This document shows positions 46,010-54,085 of a stretch of 64,000 nucleotides of DNA, piece by piece. The position numbers and the translations under genes were made by a program. Numbering within the stretch: position 1 is the first letter of the stretch; every line of letters begins with the position of its first letter. Below the pieces are notes generated by a model that had not been told where the DNA came from, did no database searches, and saw only the letters and a program-made list of their open reading frames with translations. This stretch comes from CAWBQO01 sp963790965. Its GTDB lineage: Bacteria; Bacteroidota; Rhodothermia; Rhodothermales; DASSAV01. The stretch is from positions 248,001-312,000 of the forward strand of contig CAWBQO010000001.1 in NCBI GenBank assembly GCA_963790965.1, read 5' to 3'.

Positions 46010-46483
46010 ATGTCTACACTCGTCGATCAGTTCGTTAGCTTTGTCGTCGGAGAGGAAGAGTTCGGCGTCGACATCCTCAAAGTCCAGGAAATCATCAAGT
46101 CCGTCGCAATAACGCGCGTCCCGAACGCGCCGCCGTTCGTGGAAGGCGTCATCAACCTGCGCGGCCGCGTACTTCCGGTGCTCGACCTCCGGGGCCGCTT
46201 TGGCCTGCCACCGCGGGAGGCCGACAAGGACACCCGCATTATCGTCGTCGAACTGCGCGCCGGAACGGTCGGCTTTCTCGTCGATCGCGTACGCGAGGTC
46301 ATCCGCGTCGATCCATCAACCATTGAGGCCACGCCGGCGCTTGCGGCAGGTGTCGACTCGGCCTTCATTCGCGGGGTTGCCCGTCTTGGCGAACGCCTGC
46401 TCATCCTCGTCGATCTGGAGCGCGCGCTTGCCGCCGGAGCCGACTATGTTTTTGAAGAGGCCGCCGAAGAAGTAGCGGCTTGA
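46010..46483 (+). CDS. cheW: CheW chemotaxis coupling protein
   Basis: A 157-residue single CheW domain that links chemoreceptors to the CheA kinase. The sequence runs QFVSFVVGEEEFGVDILKVQ, EIIKSVAITRVPNAPPFVEG, VINLRGRVLPVLDLRGRFGL, then IIVVELRAGTVGFLVDRVRE and LGERLLILVDLERAL, all family hallmarks. It is paired with the Cache-type receptor upstream. No cheA, cheY or cheR gene is present in the window, so the pathway is completed elsewhere. Confidence 0.95.
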   Translation: MSTLVDQFVSFVVGEEEFGVDILKVQEIIKSVAITRVPNAPPFVEGVINLRGRVLPVLDLRGRFGLPPREADKDTRIIVVELRAGTVGFLVDRVREVIRVDPSTIEATPALAAGVDSAFIRGVARLGERLLILVDLERALAAGADYVFEEAAEEVAA

Positions 46484-46496
46484 CCGCCACGGCAGA

Positions 46497-46588
46497 CCAT
46501 CCCCTGTAACCTCTTGGGGAAACCGACTCTCCGGCCGGCTTTGAAGCCGCTCAGGAGGAAACTGCAGCGGCACTGCGGCACATAACGG
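46497..46588 (+). other. Structured intergenic segment after cheW
   Basis: Between cheW and murA the sequence can form successive hairpins: CCCC/GGGG around 46501-46520, and a strong stem GCCGCT with AGCGGC enclosing CAGGAGGAAACTG at about 46545-46571. An AGGAGG sits in the loop without a following start codon in frame. This looks more ordered than simple spacer and ends at a strong terminator. It may be a small RNA or leader; no known riboswitch was matched. Confidence 0.3.
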
Positions 46589-46636
46589 AAGGCGAGGCGA
46601 AACGGACCCGTACGTCCGGCGCGCCTCGCCTTTTCT
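46589..46636 (+). terminator. Intrinsic terminator between cheW and murA
   Basis: Perfect 9-bp stem GGCGAGGCG (46591-46599) with CGCCTCGCC (46622-46630), an inner GGAC/GTCC stem and a following TTTTCTGTT. It closes the receptor-cheW transcript and any RNA in the preceding segment. Confidence 0.85.
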
Positions 46637-46670
46637 GTTCTGACCAAGCATCCTTTCTGCCGTGCCGACC

Positions 46671-48020
46671 ATGACCACCGCTACGAATGCCTCCGAAAAA
46701 ACAAGGCCGAGTAAGACCCATCCCTCAGAGCGGCTGATCGTGGAGGGCGGTGGCAAGCTTCGCGGCATGATCGCAGCAGGCGGTTCGAAGAATACCGTGC
46801 TTCCGCTCATGGCCGCAGCGCTGCTCGCGCCCGGCCGCTCGACCATCTACAACGTCTCCGTTCTGCATGACGTTTGGACCCTCGCGGACGCCATGCTGAG
46901 CCTCGGCGTGGGCTACGACTACGACCCCGATCACGATCCCAACACGCCGGAGACGCTCGTCATAGACGCGACCGACGTGGCGGGCTGGGAGCCGCCCGCC
47001 GAACTGGTAAGCGCCATGCGCGCCTCCTTCTACCTGCTCGGCGCGCTGCTCGGCCGCTGCGGTGAGGCGCGCGTAGGATTGCCCGGCGGCGACGCTTGGG
47101 GCGCAAGGCCCGTGAACCTGCACCTGGAAGGACTCAAAGCCCTCGGTGCCGAAATCAGCATCGAGGGGCCAACGGTCTATGCTCGCGCCCCCGGCGGCCG
47201 TCTTACCGGCGGCACGTTCAGGATGGAGCCTTCGAGCGTCGGGGCGACCATCAACGTGCTTCTCGGGGCCGTCCGCGCGCGGGGCACGTCGCGTATCTCC
47301 AACGCCGCCGCCGAGCCGGACGTAGTTGTTTTCGGGGAAATGCTACGCGCGATGGGCGCGCACATCGACGGCCTCGGCACGCGCACCATCGAGATTGAGG
47401 GCGTCGATGTGCTGCACCCGGTGGTCTACCGCAACGCATCCGACCGGATTGAAGTCGGCACCTACATGATCGCCGCCGCGATGGCAGGCGAGCCGGGCGT
47501 CGGGCTACGCATCTCGAACGCAGAGCCGGACCACCTCGGCAACGCCTTTACAGACGCTTTCCGGGCGACAGGCGCGCACTTTAATAGCGGCGCGAGTTGG
47601 ATCGAGGTCATTCCACCCGAGAAGCTGGACACCGTATCCGTCACCACCGGCGTCTACCCCGGCTTTCCGACGGACTTGCAGGCGCAGTGGACGGCGCTCA
47701 TGACGCAGGCGGATGGCGTATCTACGGTCACCGATCCGATCTATCCGGAACGTTTCCAGCACGTTCCCGAGATGAAGAAGATGGGGGCGAAGATCGAGGT
47801 CAGTGGCAACAGCGCCCGTATTGAAGGCGGCAAGCTCCACGGCGCAAAGGTCGAAGCTGCCGACGTGCGCGCCGGCGTGGCCCTCGTGCTGGCCGGCCTC
47901 TGCGCCGACGGTACGACAGAGGTCGGCGGCCTGCACCACCTCGACCGTGGCTACGAGCGACTCGAGCAGAAACTGATCAACCTCGGTGCCCCCGTCCGCC
48001 GCGAGCGCAAGGCCGAGTGA
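46671..48020 (+). CDS. murA: UDP-N-acetylglucosamine 1-carboxyvinyltransferase (MurA) with Cys-to-Asp active-site change
   Basis: Catalyses the first committed step of peptidoglycan synthesis, transferring enolpyruvate to UDP-GlcNAc. 449 residues from ATG 46671 (a GTG at 46662 adds three). Core motifs: RLIVEGGGKLRGMIAAGGSK (substrate Lys and Asn), LPLMAAALLAPG, RASFYLLGALLGR, GARPVNLHLEGLKALGA, SVGATINVLLGAV, DRIEVGTYMIAAAM, GVYPGFPTDLQAQWTAL. In the catalytic loop the usual GGCTIGARP reads GGDAWGARP, with Asp141 (codon 47091-47093) in place of the Cys that fosfomycin alkylates. Cys-to-Asp at this site is known from mycobacteria and chlamydiae as a functional, fosfomycin-insensitive form. Confidence 0.95.
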   Translation: MTTATNASEKTRPSKTHPSERLIVEGGGKLRGMIAAGGSKNTVLPLMAAALLAPGRSTIYNVSVLHDVWTLADAMLSLGVGYDYDPDHDPNTPETLVIDATDVAGWEPPAELVSAMRASFYLLGALLGRCGEARVGLPGGDAWGARPVNLHLEGLKALGAEISIEGPTVYARAPGGRLTGGTFRMEPSSVGATINVLLGAVRARGTSRISNAAAEPDVVVFGEMLRAMGAHIDGLGTRTIEIEGVDVLHPVVYRNASDRIEVGTYMIAAAMAGEPGVGLRISNAEPDHLGNAFTDAFRATGAHFNSGASWIEVIPPEKLDTVSVTTGVYPGFPTDLQAQWTALMTQADGVSTVTDPIYPERFQHVPEMKKMGAKIEVSGNSARIEGGKLHGAKVEAADVRAGVALVLAGLCADGTTEVGGLHHLDRGYERLEQKLINLGAPVRRERKAE

Positions 48021-48093
48021 AGGCACCGGCGTGTCCTGCCGAGCGAGGCAACGCGGCAATCCCATACCGCCGTGCACCACGGCACCCCACCTT

Positions 48094-48511
48094 GTCATTG
48101 CGAGGAGCGAAGCGACGCGGCAATCCCGAGAAGAGCAGCACCCATGTCATTGCGAGGAGCGAAGCGACGCGGCAATCCCGTACCGACGTGCACGAATGCC
48201 GAGATTGCTTCGCTACGCTCGCAATGACAATATTCCCTACCCATAAGGCCCGCCTCCCATGTCATCGCGAGGAGCGCAGCGACGCGGCAATCCCGAGAAG
48301 AGCAGCACCCACGTCATTGCGAGGAGCGAAGCGACGCGGCAATCCCGACAAGAGCAGCACAAGTCCCGAGATTGCTTCGCTGCGCTCGCAATGACAGTAT
48401 TCCTTATCGAAAAGGCCCGCCACCCATGTCATTGCGAGGAGCGAAGCGACGCGGCAATCCCGAGAAGAGCAGCACCCATGTCATTGCGAGGAGCGAAGCG
48501 ACGCGGCAATC
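48094..48511. repeat. Palindromic repeat array, left block (6 direct, 2 inverted copies)
   Basis: A 32-base core starting GTCATTGCGAGGAGCG and ending GGCAATC occurs at 48094, 48146, 48261, 48313, 48428 and 48480. A 26-base inverted relative (GATTGCTTCGCT, then CGCTCGCAATGAC) is at 48203 and 48370. The order is F-F-I repeated: F to F is 52 bases, F to I 57, I to F 58, giving a 167-base composite unit. Each core can fold on itself, and F/I pairs form longer hairpins, like REP/BIME elements. Open frames across this stretch (reading SLRGAKRRGNP or CHCEERSDAAI) are by-products of the repeat. Confidence 0.95.
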
Positions 48512-48537
48512 CCGCACGGGCAAAGTAATCATTCCCA

Positions 48538-48846
48538 ATGCCACTCCAGCCGCCCCGGCGATATTTCGTCTACATTCTGACCAATAGTCGCCGAACCGTG
48601 CTCTACACAGGCGTCACCAGCAACCTCCACACGCGGGTCAAAGAGCACAAGGAAAAACGCACTCCCGGATTCACGAGCCGCTACAATGTTGACCACCTCG
48701 TCTACTTCGAAGAGTACAATCGCCCCATCGATGCCATCGCTCGCGAGAAACAGCTCAAGGCCGGCTCTCGTCAGAAGAAGTTAGACCTCATCAATGCATT
48801 CAACCCCGACTGGAGCGACCTCAGCGATGACGTGTGGCAACTGTGA
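48538..48846 (+). CDS. Small GIY-YIG nuclease embedded in the repeat array
   Basis: A 102-residue single-domain GIY-YIG endonuclease of the UPF0213/YhbQ-like group. Motifs are complete: RRYFVYILTNS then VLYTGVTSNL (the two GIY-YIG halves), catalytic Arg in LHTRVKEHKEKRTPGFTSRY, VDHLVYFEEYNRPIDAIARE and metal-ligand Glu in AREKQLKAGSRQKKLDLI. It ends INAFNPDWSDLSDDVWQL. There is no extra DNA-binding domain. The gene begins 26 bases after the sixth direct repeat, the position where the array spacing predicts an inverted copy, and ends 40 bases before the next repeat remnant. It is the only gene inside 1.4 kb of repeats. A role in repeat spread or maintenance is inferred from location. Confidence 0.9.
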   Translation: MPLQPPRRYFVYILTNSRRTVLYTGVTSNLHTRVKEHKEKRTPGFTSRYNVDHLVYFEEYNRPIDAIAREKQLKAGSRQKKLDLINAFNPDWSDLSDDVWQL

Positions 48847-48886
48847 CGGGTATATCATTTCAGGCCCAAGGGCCCGGCGCGCCCAT

Positions 48887-49517
48887 GTCATTGCGCCTCA
48901 CCCATGTCATTGCGAGGAGCGCAGCGACGTGGCAATCTCGAAAAGAGCAGCACAAGTCCCGAGATTGCTTCGCTGCGCTCGCAATGACAGTATTCCTTAC
49001 CCGCACAGCCGGGCACTCCCATGTCATTGCCCCTCACCCATGTCATTGCGAGGAGCGCAGCGACGTGGCAATCTCGAAAAGAGCAGCACAAGTCCCGAGA
49101 TTGCTTCGCTGCGCTCGCAATGACAGTATTCCTTATCGAAAAGGCCCGCCACCCATGTCATTGCGAGGAGCGCAGCGACGTGGCAATCTCGTGACGCGCG
49201 CCACCCAAGTCATTGCGAGGAGCGAAGCGGCGCGGCAATCTCGTGACGCGCGGCACCCATGTCATTGCGAGGAGCGAAGCGACGTGGCAATCTCGTGACG
49301 CGCGCCACCCAAGTCATTGCGAGGAGCGCAGCGACGCGGCAATCTCGTGACGCGCGCCACCCAAGTCATTGCGAGGAGCGAAGCGGCGCGGCAATCTCGA
49401 AAAGAGCAGCACAAGTCCCGAGATTGCTTCGCTGCGCTCGCAATGACAGTATTCCTTATCGAAAAGGCCCGCCACCCCTCACCTTGTCATTGCGAGGAGC
49501 GCAGCGACGTGGCAATC
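48887..49517. repeat. Palindromic repeat array, right block (8 direct full, 2 truncated, 3 inverted copies)
   Basis: Full direct cores start at 48906, 49042, 49157, 49209, 49261, 49313, 49365 and 49486; truncated ones (GTCATTGC then a jump to CCTCACCCAT) at 48887 and 49023; inverted copies at 48963, 49099 and 49422. Five cores from 49157 to 49365 are spaced exactly 52 bases. The first two composite units repeat every 136 bases. F-to-I spacing is again 57 bases. The 20-base spacers are of two main types, one with CGAGAAGAGCAGCACC-like text and one with TCGTGACGCGCG. The array stops 100 bases before the esterase start codon. Confidence 0.95.
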
Positions 49518-49617
49518 CCGTGGCGCGGCGTACATTCGTAAAATGGGTTGCTTATATTGGCGCGGGGCCGACGGGCGTTTGCCTCGGCTCCCCTTTATCC
49601 AGTCAACCCCTATCGCC

Positions 49618-51549
49618 ATGCGCTTACGCTCCATTCTATTCATGGCCATCCTGTCTGCCGGCGCGGCAACTCTGCCACCGGTCGCTACCGCCCAGCTGAG
49701 CCTCCCGCGCCTCTTCGCCGACGGGATGATGCTCCAGCGCGACTTCCCGGTCCACATCTGGGGCAAGGCCGCCCCGGGCGCTGCCGTCTCAGTCAGCCTC
49801 GACGACGCCGCTTATGAGGCCACCGCCGATGTGCAGGGGCGCTGGGATCTCTTGCTGCCTGCCCTTCCCGCCGGAGGCCCGCACAGCATGAGCGTACGGT
49901 CCGGCACGCAAACCATTGGCATCCAAGACATTCTTGCGGGAGACATTTGGGTGGCCTCCGGACAGTCAAATATGGAGTGGCCGGTCGAGAACGTCATCAA
50001 TGCGGAACAGGAAGTTGCCTCGGCCAACGATCCGATGATCCGGCACTTTTTCGTTCCGCATTCGTGGGCCGAAACGCCGGAGGAGACGCTCGCCGGCGGC
50101 GAGTGGGAGCGCGCGGACCCGGCGCATGTCGGCAGCTTTACGGCCATTGGCTACTTCTTCGCCCGAACGCTGCGCAAGGAGATTGGCGTGCCCATCGGCC
50201 TCATCCATACGTCCTGGGGCGGCAGCCGCATCGAACCGTGGATGAGCGCCGAAGCGCTCGGGCTCGACAGCGCCGGAATGGACGCGATTATGGAACGCGA
50301 ACGGGAAAAAAGTGAACGCATCATCGAGGCCCTGACCGCGCGCGTCGGCCCGCTTCCTGAGAAAGACCCCGGACTCGTCGGCGGGCAAGCGGTCTGGGCC
50401 GATCCGTCGCTCGACGAGGACGGGTGGGACACGGTGCCCGTCCCTTCTTCGTGGGAGCAGGCGGGCTATGCCGGTATGGACGGCATCGGCTGGTACCGAA
50501 CCGCCTTTAACCTCACGGCCGAGGAGGCGCGGCAGCCCGTGGAGGTCGGCCTCGGTGCCATCGACGACTCGGACATCTCCTGGGTGAACGGCGTCGAGGT
50601 TGGTCAGACAGAAAATCAATGGAACCTGAACCGCGTCTACACGGTGCCCGCTTCTGCGCTTCGCGAAGGGCGGAACGTCATTGCCGTTCGCGTGGAAGAT
50701 ACGGGCGGCGGCGGCGGTATCGCCGGAGCAGCCGAGGCGCTCTACGTCCAGACCGCCGGCCGGAGGCTCTCGCTCGCCGGTCCGTGGCGCTTTCGCGTGG
50801 GCGAAGTCACGTTCAATTCGTCGGGCGAGAAGAACCAGGTCGCTACGCTGCTCTTCAACAAGATGATCTACCCGCTGCTGCCGTTCCCGATCAAGGGCGT
50901 CATCTGGTATCAGGGCGAGTCCAATGCGGGCGGCGACGACGCCGTCGCGTACCGCAACCAGTTCGCGACGATGATTGAAAGCTGGCGCAACCAGTGGAAC
51001 GTAGGTGCCTTCCCGTTCCTGTGGGTCCAGCTCGCCAATTACATGCAGCCGCAATCTGAGCCCTCCGAGAGCGATTGGGCCGTGCTGCGCGAATCGCAAA
51101 CACGCGCCCTCGCCCTGCCGAACACGGGCCAGGCGCTCGCCATCGATCTCGGCGTTGCGGAGGATATCCACCCGCGCAACAAGCAGGATGTGGGCAAGCG
51201 ACTCGCCTTTGCTGCGCTGCACGTCGCATACGGCAAGACGCTCGTCTACTCCGGTCCCGTTTACGATAGTCACTCCGCCGCCGACGGGCGCGTGAGGCTG
51301 CGTTTCAACCACACCGGCAGCGGCCTGGTGGCGAAAGACGGTCCGCTGAAGGGCTTCGCAGTGGCCGGGCCTGACCGCAAGTTCCAGTGGGCGAACGCCC
51401 GCATCGACGGCGACGAGGTCGTCGTCTGGAATGACGCCGTTCCCTATCCGGTGGCTGTTCGTTACGCCTGGGCCGACAATCCCGACAAGGCCAACCTTTA
51501 CAATGCCGAGGGCCTTCCCGCTGATCCGTTCCGAACGGATGCGTGGTAG
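49618..51549 (+). CDS. Sialate O-acetylesterase / SGNH-type carbohydrate esterase
   Basis: A 643-residue secreted esterase. ATG at 49618 starts a signal peptide (ending VATAQ). An N-terminal beta domain (LPRLFADGMMLQRDFPVHIW) leads to the SASA esterase domain with the nucleophile Ser in IWVASGQSNMEWPVEN and GVPIGLIHTSWGGSRIEPWM. Residues ~260-390 are an inserted beta-galactosidase-like jelly roll (WYRTAFNLTAEEARQPVEVG). The esterase domain then resumes with VIWYQGESNAGG and the catalytic Asp/His in EDIHPRNKQDVGKRLAFAAL. Related enzymes remove acetyl groups from sialic acid, xylan or other glycans. Given the xylan locus 10 kb away, deacetylation of xylan is plausible but unproven. Confidence 0.88.
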   Translation: MRLRSILFMAILSAGAATLPPVATAQLSLPRLFADGMMLQRDFPVHIWGKAAPGAAVSVSLDDAAYEATADVQGRWDLLLPALPAGGPHSMSVRSGTQTIGIQDILAGDIWVASGQSNMEWPVENVINAEQEVASANDPMIRHFFVPHSWAETPEETLAGGEWERADPAHVGSFTAIGYFFARTLRKEIGVPIGLIHTSWGGSRIEPWMSAEALGLDSAGMDAIMEREREKSERIIEALTARVGPLPEKDPGLVGGQAVWADPSLDEDGWDTVPVPSSWEQAGYAGMDGIGWYRTAFNLTAEEARQPVEVGLGAIDDSDISWVNGVEVGQTENQWNLNRVYTVPASALREGRNVIAVRVEDTGGGGGIAGAAEALYVQTAGRRLSLAGPWRFRVGEVTFNSSGEKNQVATLLFNKMIYPLLPFPIKGVIWYQGESNAGGDDAVAYRNQFATMIESWRNQWNVGAFPFLWVQLANYMQPQSEPSESDWAVLRESQTRALALPNTGQALAIDLGVAEDIHPRNKQDVGKRLAFAALHVAYGKTLVYSGPVYDSHSAADGRVRLRFNHTGSGLVAKDGPLKGFAVAGPDRKFQWANARIDGDEVVVWNDAVPYPVAVRYAWADNPDKANLYNAEGLPADPFRTDAW

Positions 51550-51616
51550 AACCGTGAAGGCTGCGCGGAGAATCACGGGTGTCAGTGATCATCCGTGGCC
51601 GGGAGTGGCGTAGTTT

Positions 51617-51648
51617 AAGGGCAGCCGGAGCCACCGGCTGCCCTTCTC
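51617..51648 (+). terminator. Intrinsic terminator after the esterase gene
   Basis: Perfect 10-bp stem GGGCAGCCGG (51619-51628) with CCGGCTGCCC (51634-51643), five-base loop, followed by TTCTCC. It separates the esterase from the cardiolipin synthase gene. Confidence 0.8.
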
Positions 51649-51660
51649 CATTCCGAGCCT

Positions 51661-53112
51661 ATGCACGGATCCTTGCTGAGCCAGGCCCTCGCCGTTGGCG
51701 TGCCACTGGCGTACGTTCTTGGCGTGCTGAGTGCCCTCGATGCGCTCATGAACACGCGTACGCCGCAGGGTGCCGTGGCATGGATCCTCGCGCTCGTCTC
51801 CATGCCGTTCGTTGCCCTCCCGCTCTACTGGGCCTTCCGGCGCGTGCAGTTCAGCGGCTACGTGCGCGTGCTGCGCTCATTCGACCGAGAGGTGGAACGC
51901 CGCGTGCGGGAGAGGAACCGTCGCGAACTGGAGCACATCGTCATTCGTCCGTCCGATGAGGCGGACCTTCGCGCGCGCGGCGAGTTGACGGCCTTTCACC
52001 GTCTCGCCACCCATCCGATGACCTGCGGCAACCACGCCGGTCTCCTCGTGAACGGAGAGCAAACGTTCGACGCCATTTTCGAAGCGATCGACGCTGCCGA
52101 GCACTACGTCCTCGCCCAGTTCTACATCATAGCCGACGATGGTCTCGGGCGCGCGTTCAAGAACAAGCTGCTCCAGGCCCGCGCGCGAGGCGTTCGCGTG
52201 TATCTGTTGTACGATGAGGTGGGCAGCTACGGCCTTCCGAAGTCCTACATCGCTGCCCTCCGAGCGGCAGGGGCCGAGGTGTCCGGCTTCAGCGGCAAAC
52301 GGCAATGGATCGGGCGCTTCCGGATCAACTTTCGTAACCACCGCAAAATTGTCGTGGTTGACGGGCGGCTCGGCTTTGTGGGCGGACTGAACGTGGCCGA
52401 CGACTACATGAGCCGTAACACCAAACTGTCGCCCTGGCGGGATACGCATCTTGCGCTTGAAGGTCCGGCAGTGCTCGGGTTGCAGTTCTCGTTTCTGCGC
52501 GACTGGTACTATGGCAGGCAAGAGACCCTGGATGTGCAGTGGTCGGCGGAAACGCATCCTGCTGACCAACGCGGGCTCATCCTCGCCTCGGGTCCCGCTG
52601 ACGCGCTTGAGACCTGCGGCCTCCTCTTTACGCACGCCATCGAGAGCGCCGAAAAGCGAGTCTGGATTGCCACTCCCTACTTCGTGCCGGACGGCCGCAT
52701 TCTCGGCGCGCTCCAGCTCGCTGCGCTGCGCGGTATCGACGTGCGCGTGATCATGCCGCGCCAGAGCGACAGCTTCCTGTTCCACTACGTGCCCTACGCC
52801 TATCTTCCCGACGCCGAGAGCGCGGGCGTCAAGATTTACCTCTATGAGCCAGGCTTCATGCACCAGAAAGTGCTGCTCGTCGACGACGACTACGCCGCCG
52901 TCGGCACCGCCAACCTGGACAACCGTTCCTTCCGTCTGAACTTCGAAGTGACCTGCCTCGTGAGCGACGCCGGTTTCAGCAGGAGCGTAGAAGAGATGCT
53001 GATCAGCGACTTCGCGCTTGCGACCCGCCTTACCGAGGAGGACCTTGCCGGCCACTCGTTTGCCTTCAAGCTCGCTACCCAGGCCACACGCCTCCTCGCG
53101 CCCGTGCTTTAA
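51661..53112 (+). CDS. cls: Cardiolipin synthase
   Basis: A 483-residue membrane-bound phospholipase-D-family enzyme joining two phosphatidylglycerols. Two N-terminal membrane segments (QALAVGVPLAYVLGVLSALD; VAWILALVSMPFVALPLYWA) are followed by two HKD motifs, FRNHRKIVVVDGRLGFVGGL and FMHQKVLLVDDDYAAVGTAN, each with the downstream Gly and Asn/Arg residues of the family (GLNVADDY; LDNRSFRLNFE). Length and layout match ClsA. It starts 18 bases after a strong terminator and appears monocistronic. Confidence 0.95.
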   Translation: MHGSLLSQALAVGVPLAYVLGVLSALDALMNTRTPQGAVAWILALVSMPFVALPLYWAFRRVQFSGYVRVLRSFDREVERRVRERNRRELEHIVIRPSDEADLRARGELTAFHRLATHPMTCGNHAGLLVNGEQTFDAIFEAIDAAEHYVLAQFYIIADDGLGRAFKNKLLQARARGVRVYLLYDEVGSYGLPKSYIAALRAAGAEVSGFSGKRQWIGRFRINFRNHRKIVVVDGRLGFVGGLNVADDYMSRNTKLSPWRDTHLALEGPAVLGLQFSFLRDWYYGRQETLDVQWSAETHPADQRGLILASGPADALETCGLLFTHAIESAEKRVWIATPYFVPDGRILGALQLAALRGIDVRVIMPRQSDSFLFHYVPYAYLPDAESAGVKIYLYEPGFMHQKVLLVDDDYAAVGTANLDNRSFRLNFEVTCLVSDAGFSRSVEEMLISDFALATRLTEEDLAGHSFAFKLATQATRLLAPVL

Positions 53113-53298
53113 GCGCCCTCTGCAGGTCCGAGACGCTGTGCAGGTACCGCACGCCCAGCACTATGCGCCAAAAGCGCATGACCAGGTACTCCAAAGACGC
53201 CTGAATATCGGGTCCTTTGCGACAGTCCGCCTTCCGGCATTCCCGTACAATAGGGAGTGTAGCGCAGCCCTTCCTTTTGACAGCGCGCCGGAACGCCC

Positions 53299-54078
53299 AT
53301 GCACAACCGCCTGCTTTCATATCTGACTTTTGCAGCCCTGCTGACGGCTTCATTGCCCGCAGCAGCGCAGCCGCATTTTCAGAACTGCCTGACCCGGACA
53401 AGCGGCAGCGCCACCATCCTCATCCCCGTTGATGCCGCGCCGGCGGTAGAAGGTGCCCCGCTCGAAGCCGGTGATGAGATTGCGGTCTTTACCGCCGAAG
53501 GCGATTGCGCCGGGTCGCTGGTCTGGGCCGGACAGAATGCCGCCCTCGCCGTCTGGAGCGACGACAGCTTTGTGGAAGGCAAGAAAGGCTTTGCGGCCAA
53601 TGAACCGCTGCTCTTCCGCCTCTGGGACGCCTCGACGGAAACCGAACATTCGAGTAGCACGAACCGAATCGAGATACGCTTCTCTGATTCAGAACCGTAC
53701 TACCGCGTTGTTAACACGTATAAAGACAACGCTATTTTTCTCGTGCGCTCGCTCAAGGTGTCCGCCATTGAACAGGGGTCTTCTATCCTCGTGCCGGTCG
53801 AGGAGAACGAAAGGCCGGACGATTTTTCGCTGAGCAACTACCCGAATCCTTTCAGTCCTGCCACAACGGTGCGGTATTCCCTTGCCGAAGCAGGCGACAC
53901 GACGCTCGAAGTCTATGACATTCAGGGGCGGCTCGTTGAGCGGCTTTCGAGCGGATTCCAGGTCGCCGGGCGGCACGAAGCGCGTCTCGACGCCGGGCTT
54001 CTCGCTCCCGGAATGTACCTCTGCCGATTGACTTCCGGCAGCCGGTCTCTTATTCACCGCATGACGCTCGCGCGGTAA
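53299..54078 (+). CDS. T9SS-sorted secreted protein of unknown function
   Basis: A 259-residue exported protein. The signal peptide ends PAAAQ. A small beta-rich domain (residues ~25-160) contains ILIPVDAAPAVEGAPLEAGD, EIAVFTAEGDCAGSLVW and GKKGFAANEPLLFRLWDAST. This arrangement recurs in secreted Bacteroidota and Chlorobi proteins of unknown role. A canonical T9SS sorting domain follows (LSNYPNPFSPATTVRYSLAE, VYDIQGRLVERL, LLAPGMYLCRLTSG). It ends 7 bases before the transglutaminase-like gene and may be co-transcribed with it. Confidence 0.8.
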   Translation: MHNRLLSYLTFAALLTASLPAAAQPHFQNCLTRTSGSATILIPVDAAPAVEGAPLEAGDEIAVFTAEGDCAGSLVWAGQNAALAVWSDDSFVEGKKGFAANEPLLFRLWDASTETEHSSSTNRIEIRFSDSEPYYRVVNTYKDNAIFLVRSLKVSAIEQGSSILVPVEENERPDDFSLSNYPNPFSPATTVRYSLAEAGDTTLEVYDIQGRLVERLSSGFQVAGRHEARLDAGLLAPGMYLCRLTSGSRSLIHRMTLAR

Positions 54079-54085
54079 GAACACG

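Noticed and set aside
46484..46570. AGGAGG as a ribosome binding site for a small gene
   Set aside because: No ATG, GTG or TTG follows at a suitable distance in an open frame, and the motif lies in a stable hairpin loop.
46497..46636. SRP RNA or cobalamin riboswitch after cheW
   Set aside because: The AGGAGGAAACTGCAG loop only loosely recalls the SRP GGAA hairpin, with the apical stem too short and the 3' AGCAG missing; no B12-box is present.
48094..49517. Possible CRISPR array
   Set aside because: Repeats occur in both orientations, the spacers are themselves repeated, and no cas gene is present.
48017..49541. Several open frames reading SLRGAKRRGNP or CHCEERSDAAI
   Set aside because: They are translations of the palindromic repeat in different frames; the same DNA is open in all three forward frames, and none has a distinct protein signal.
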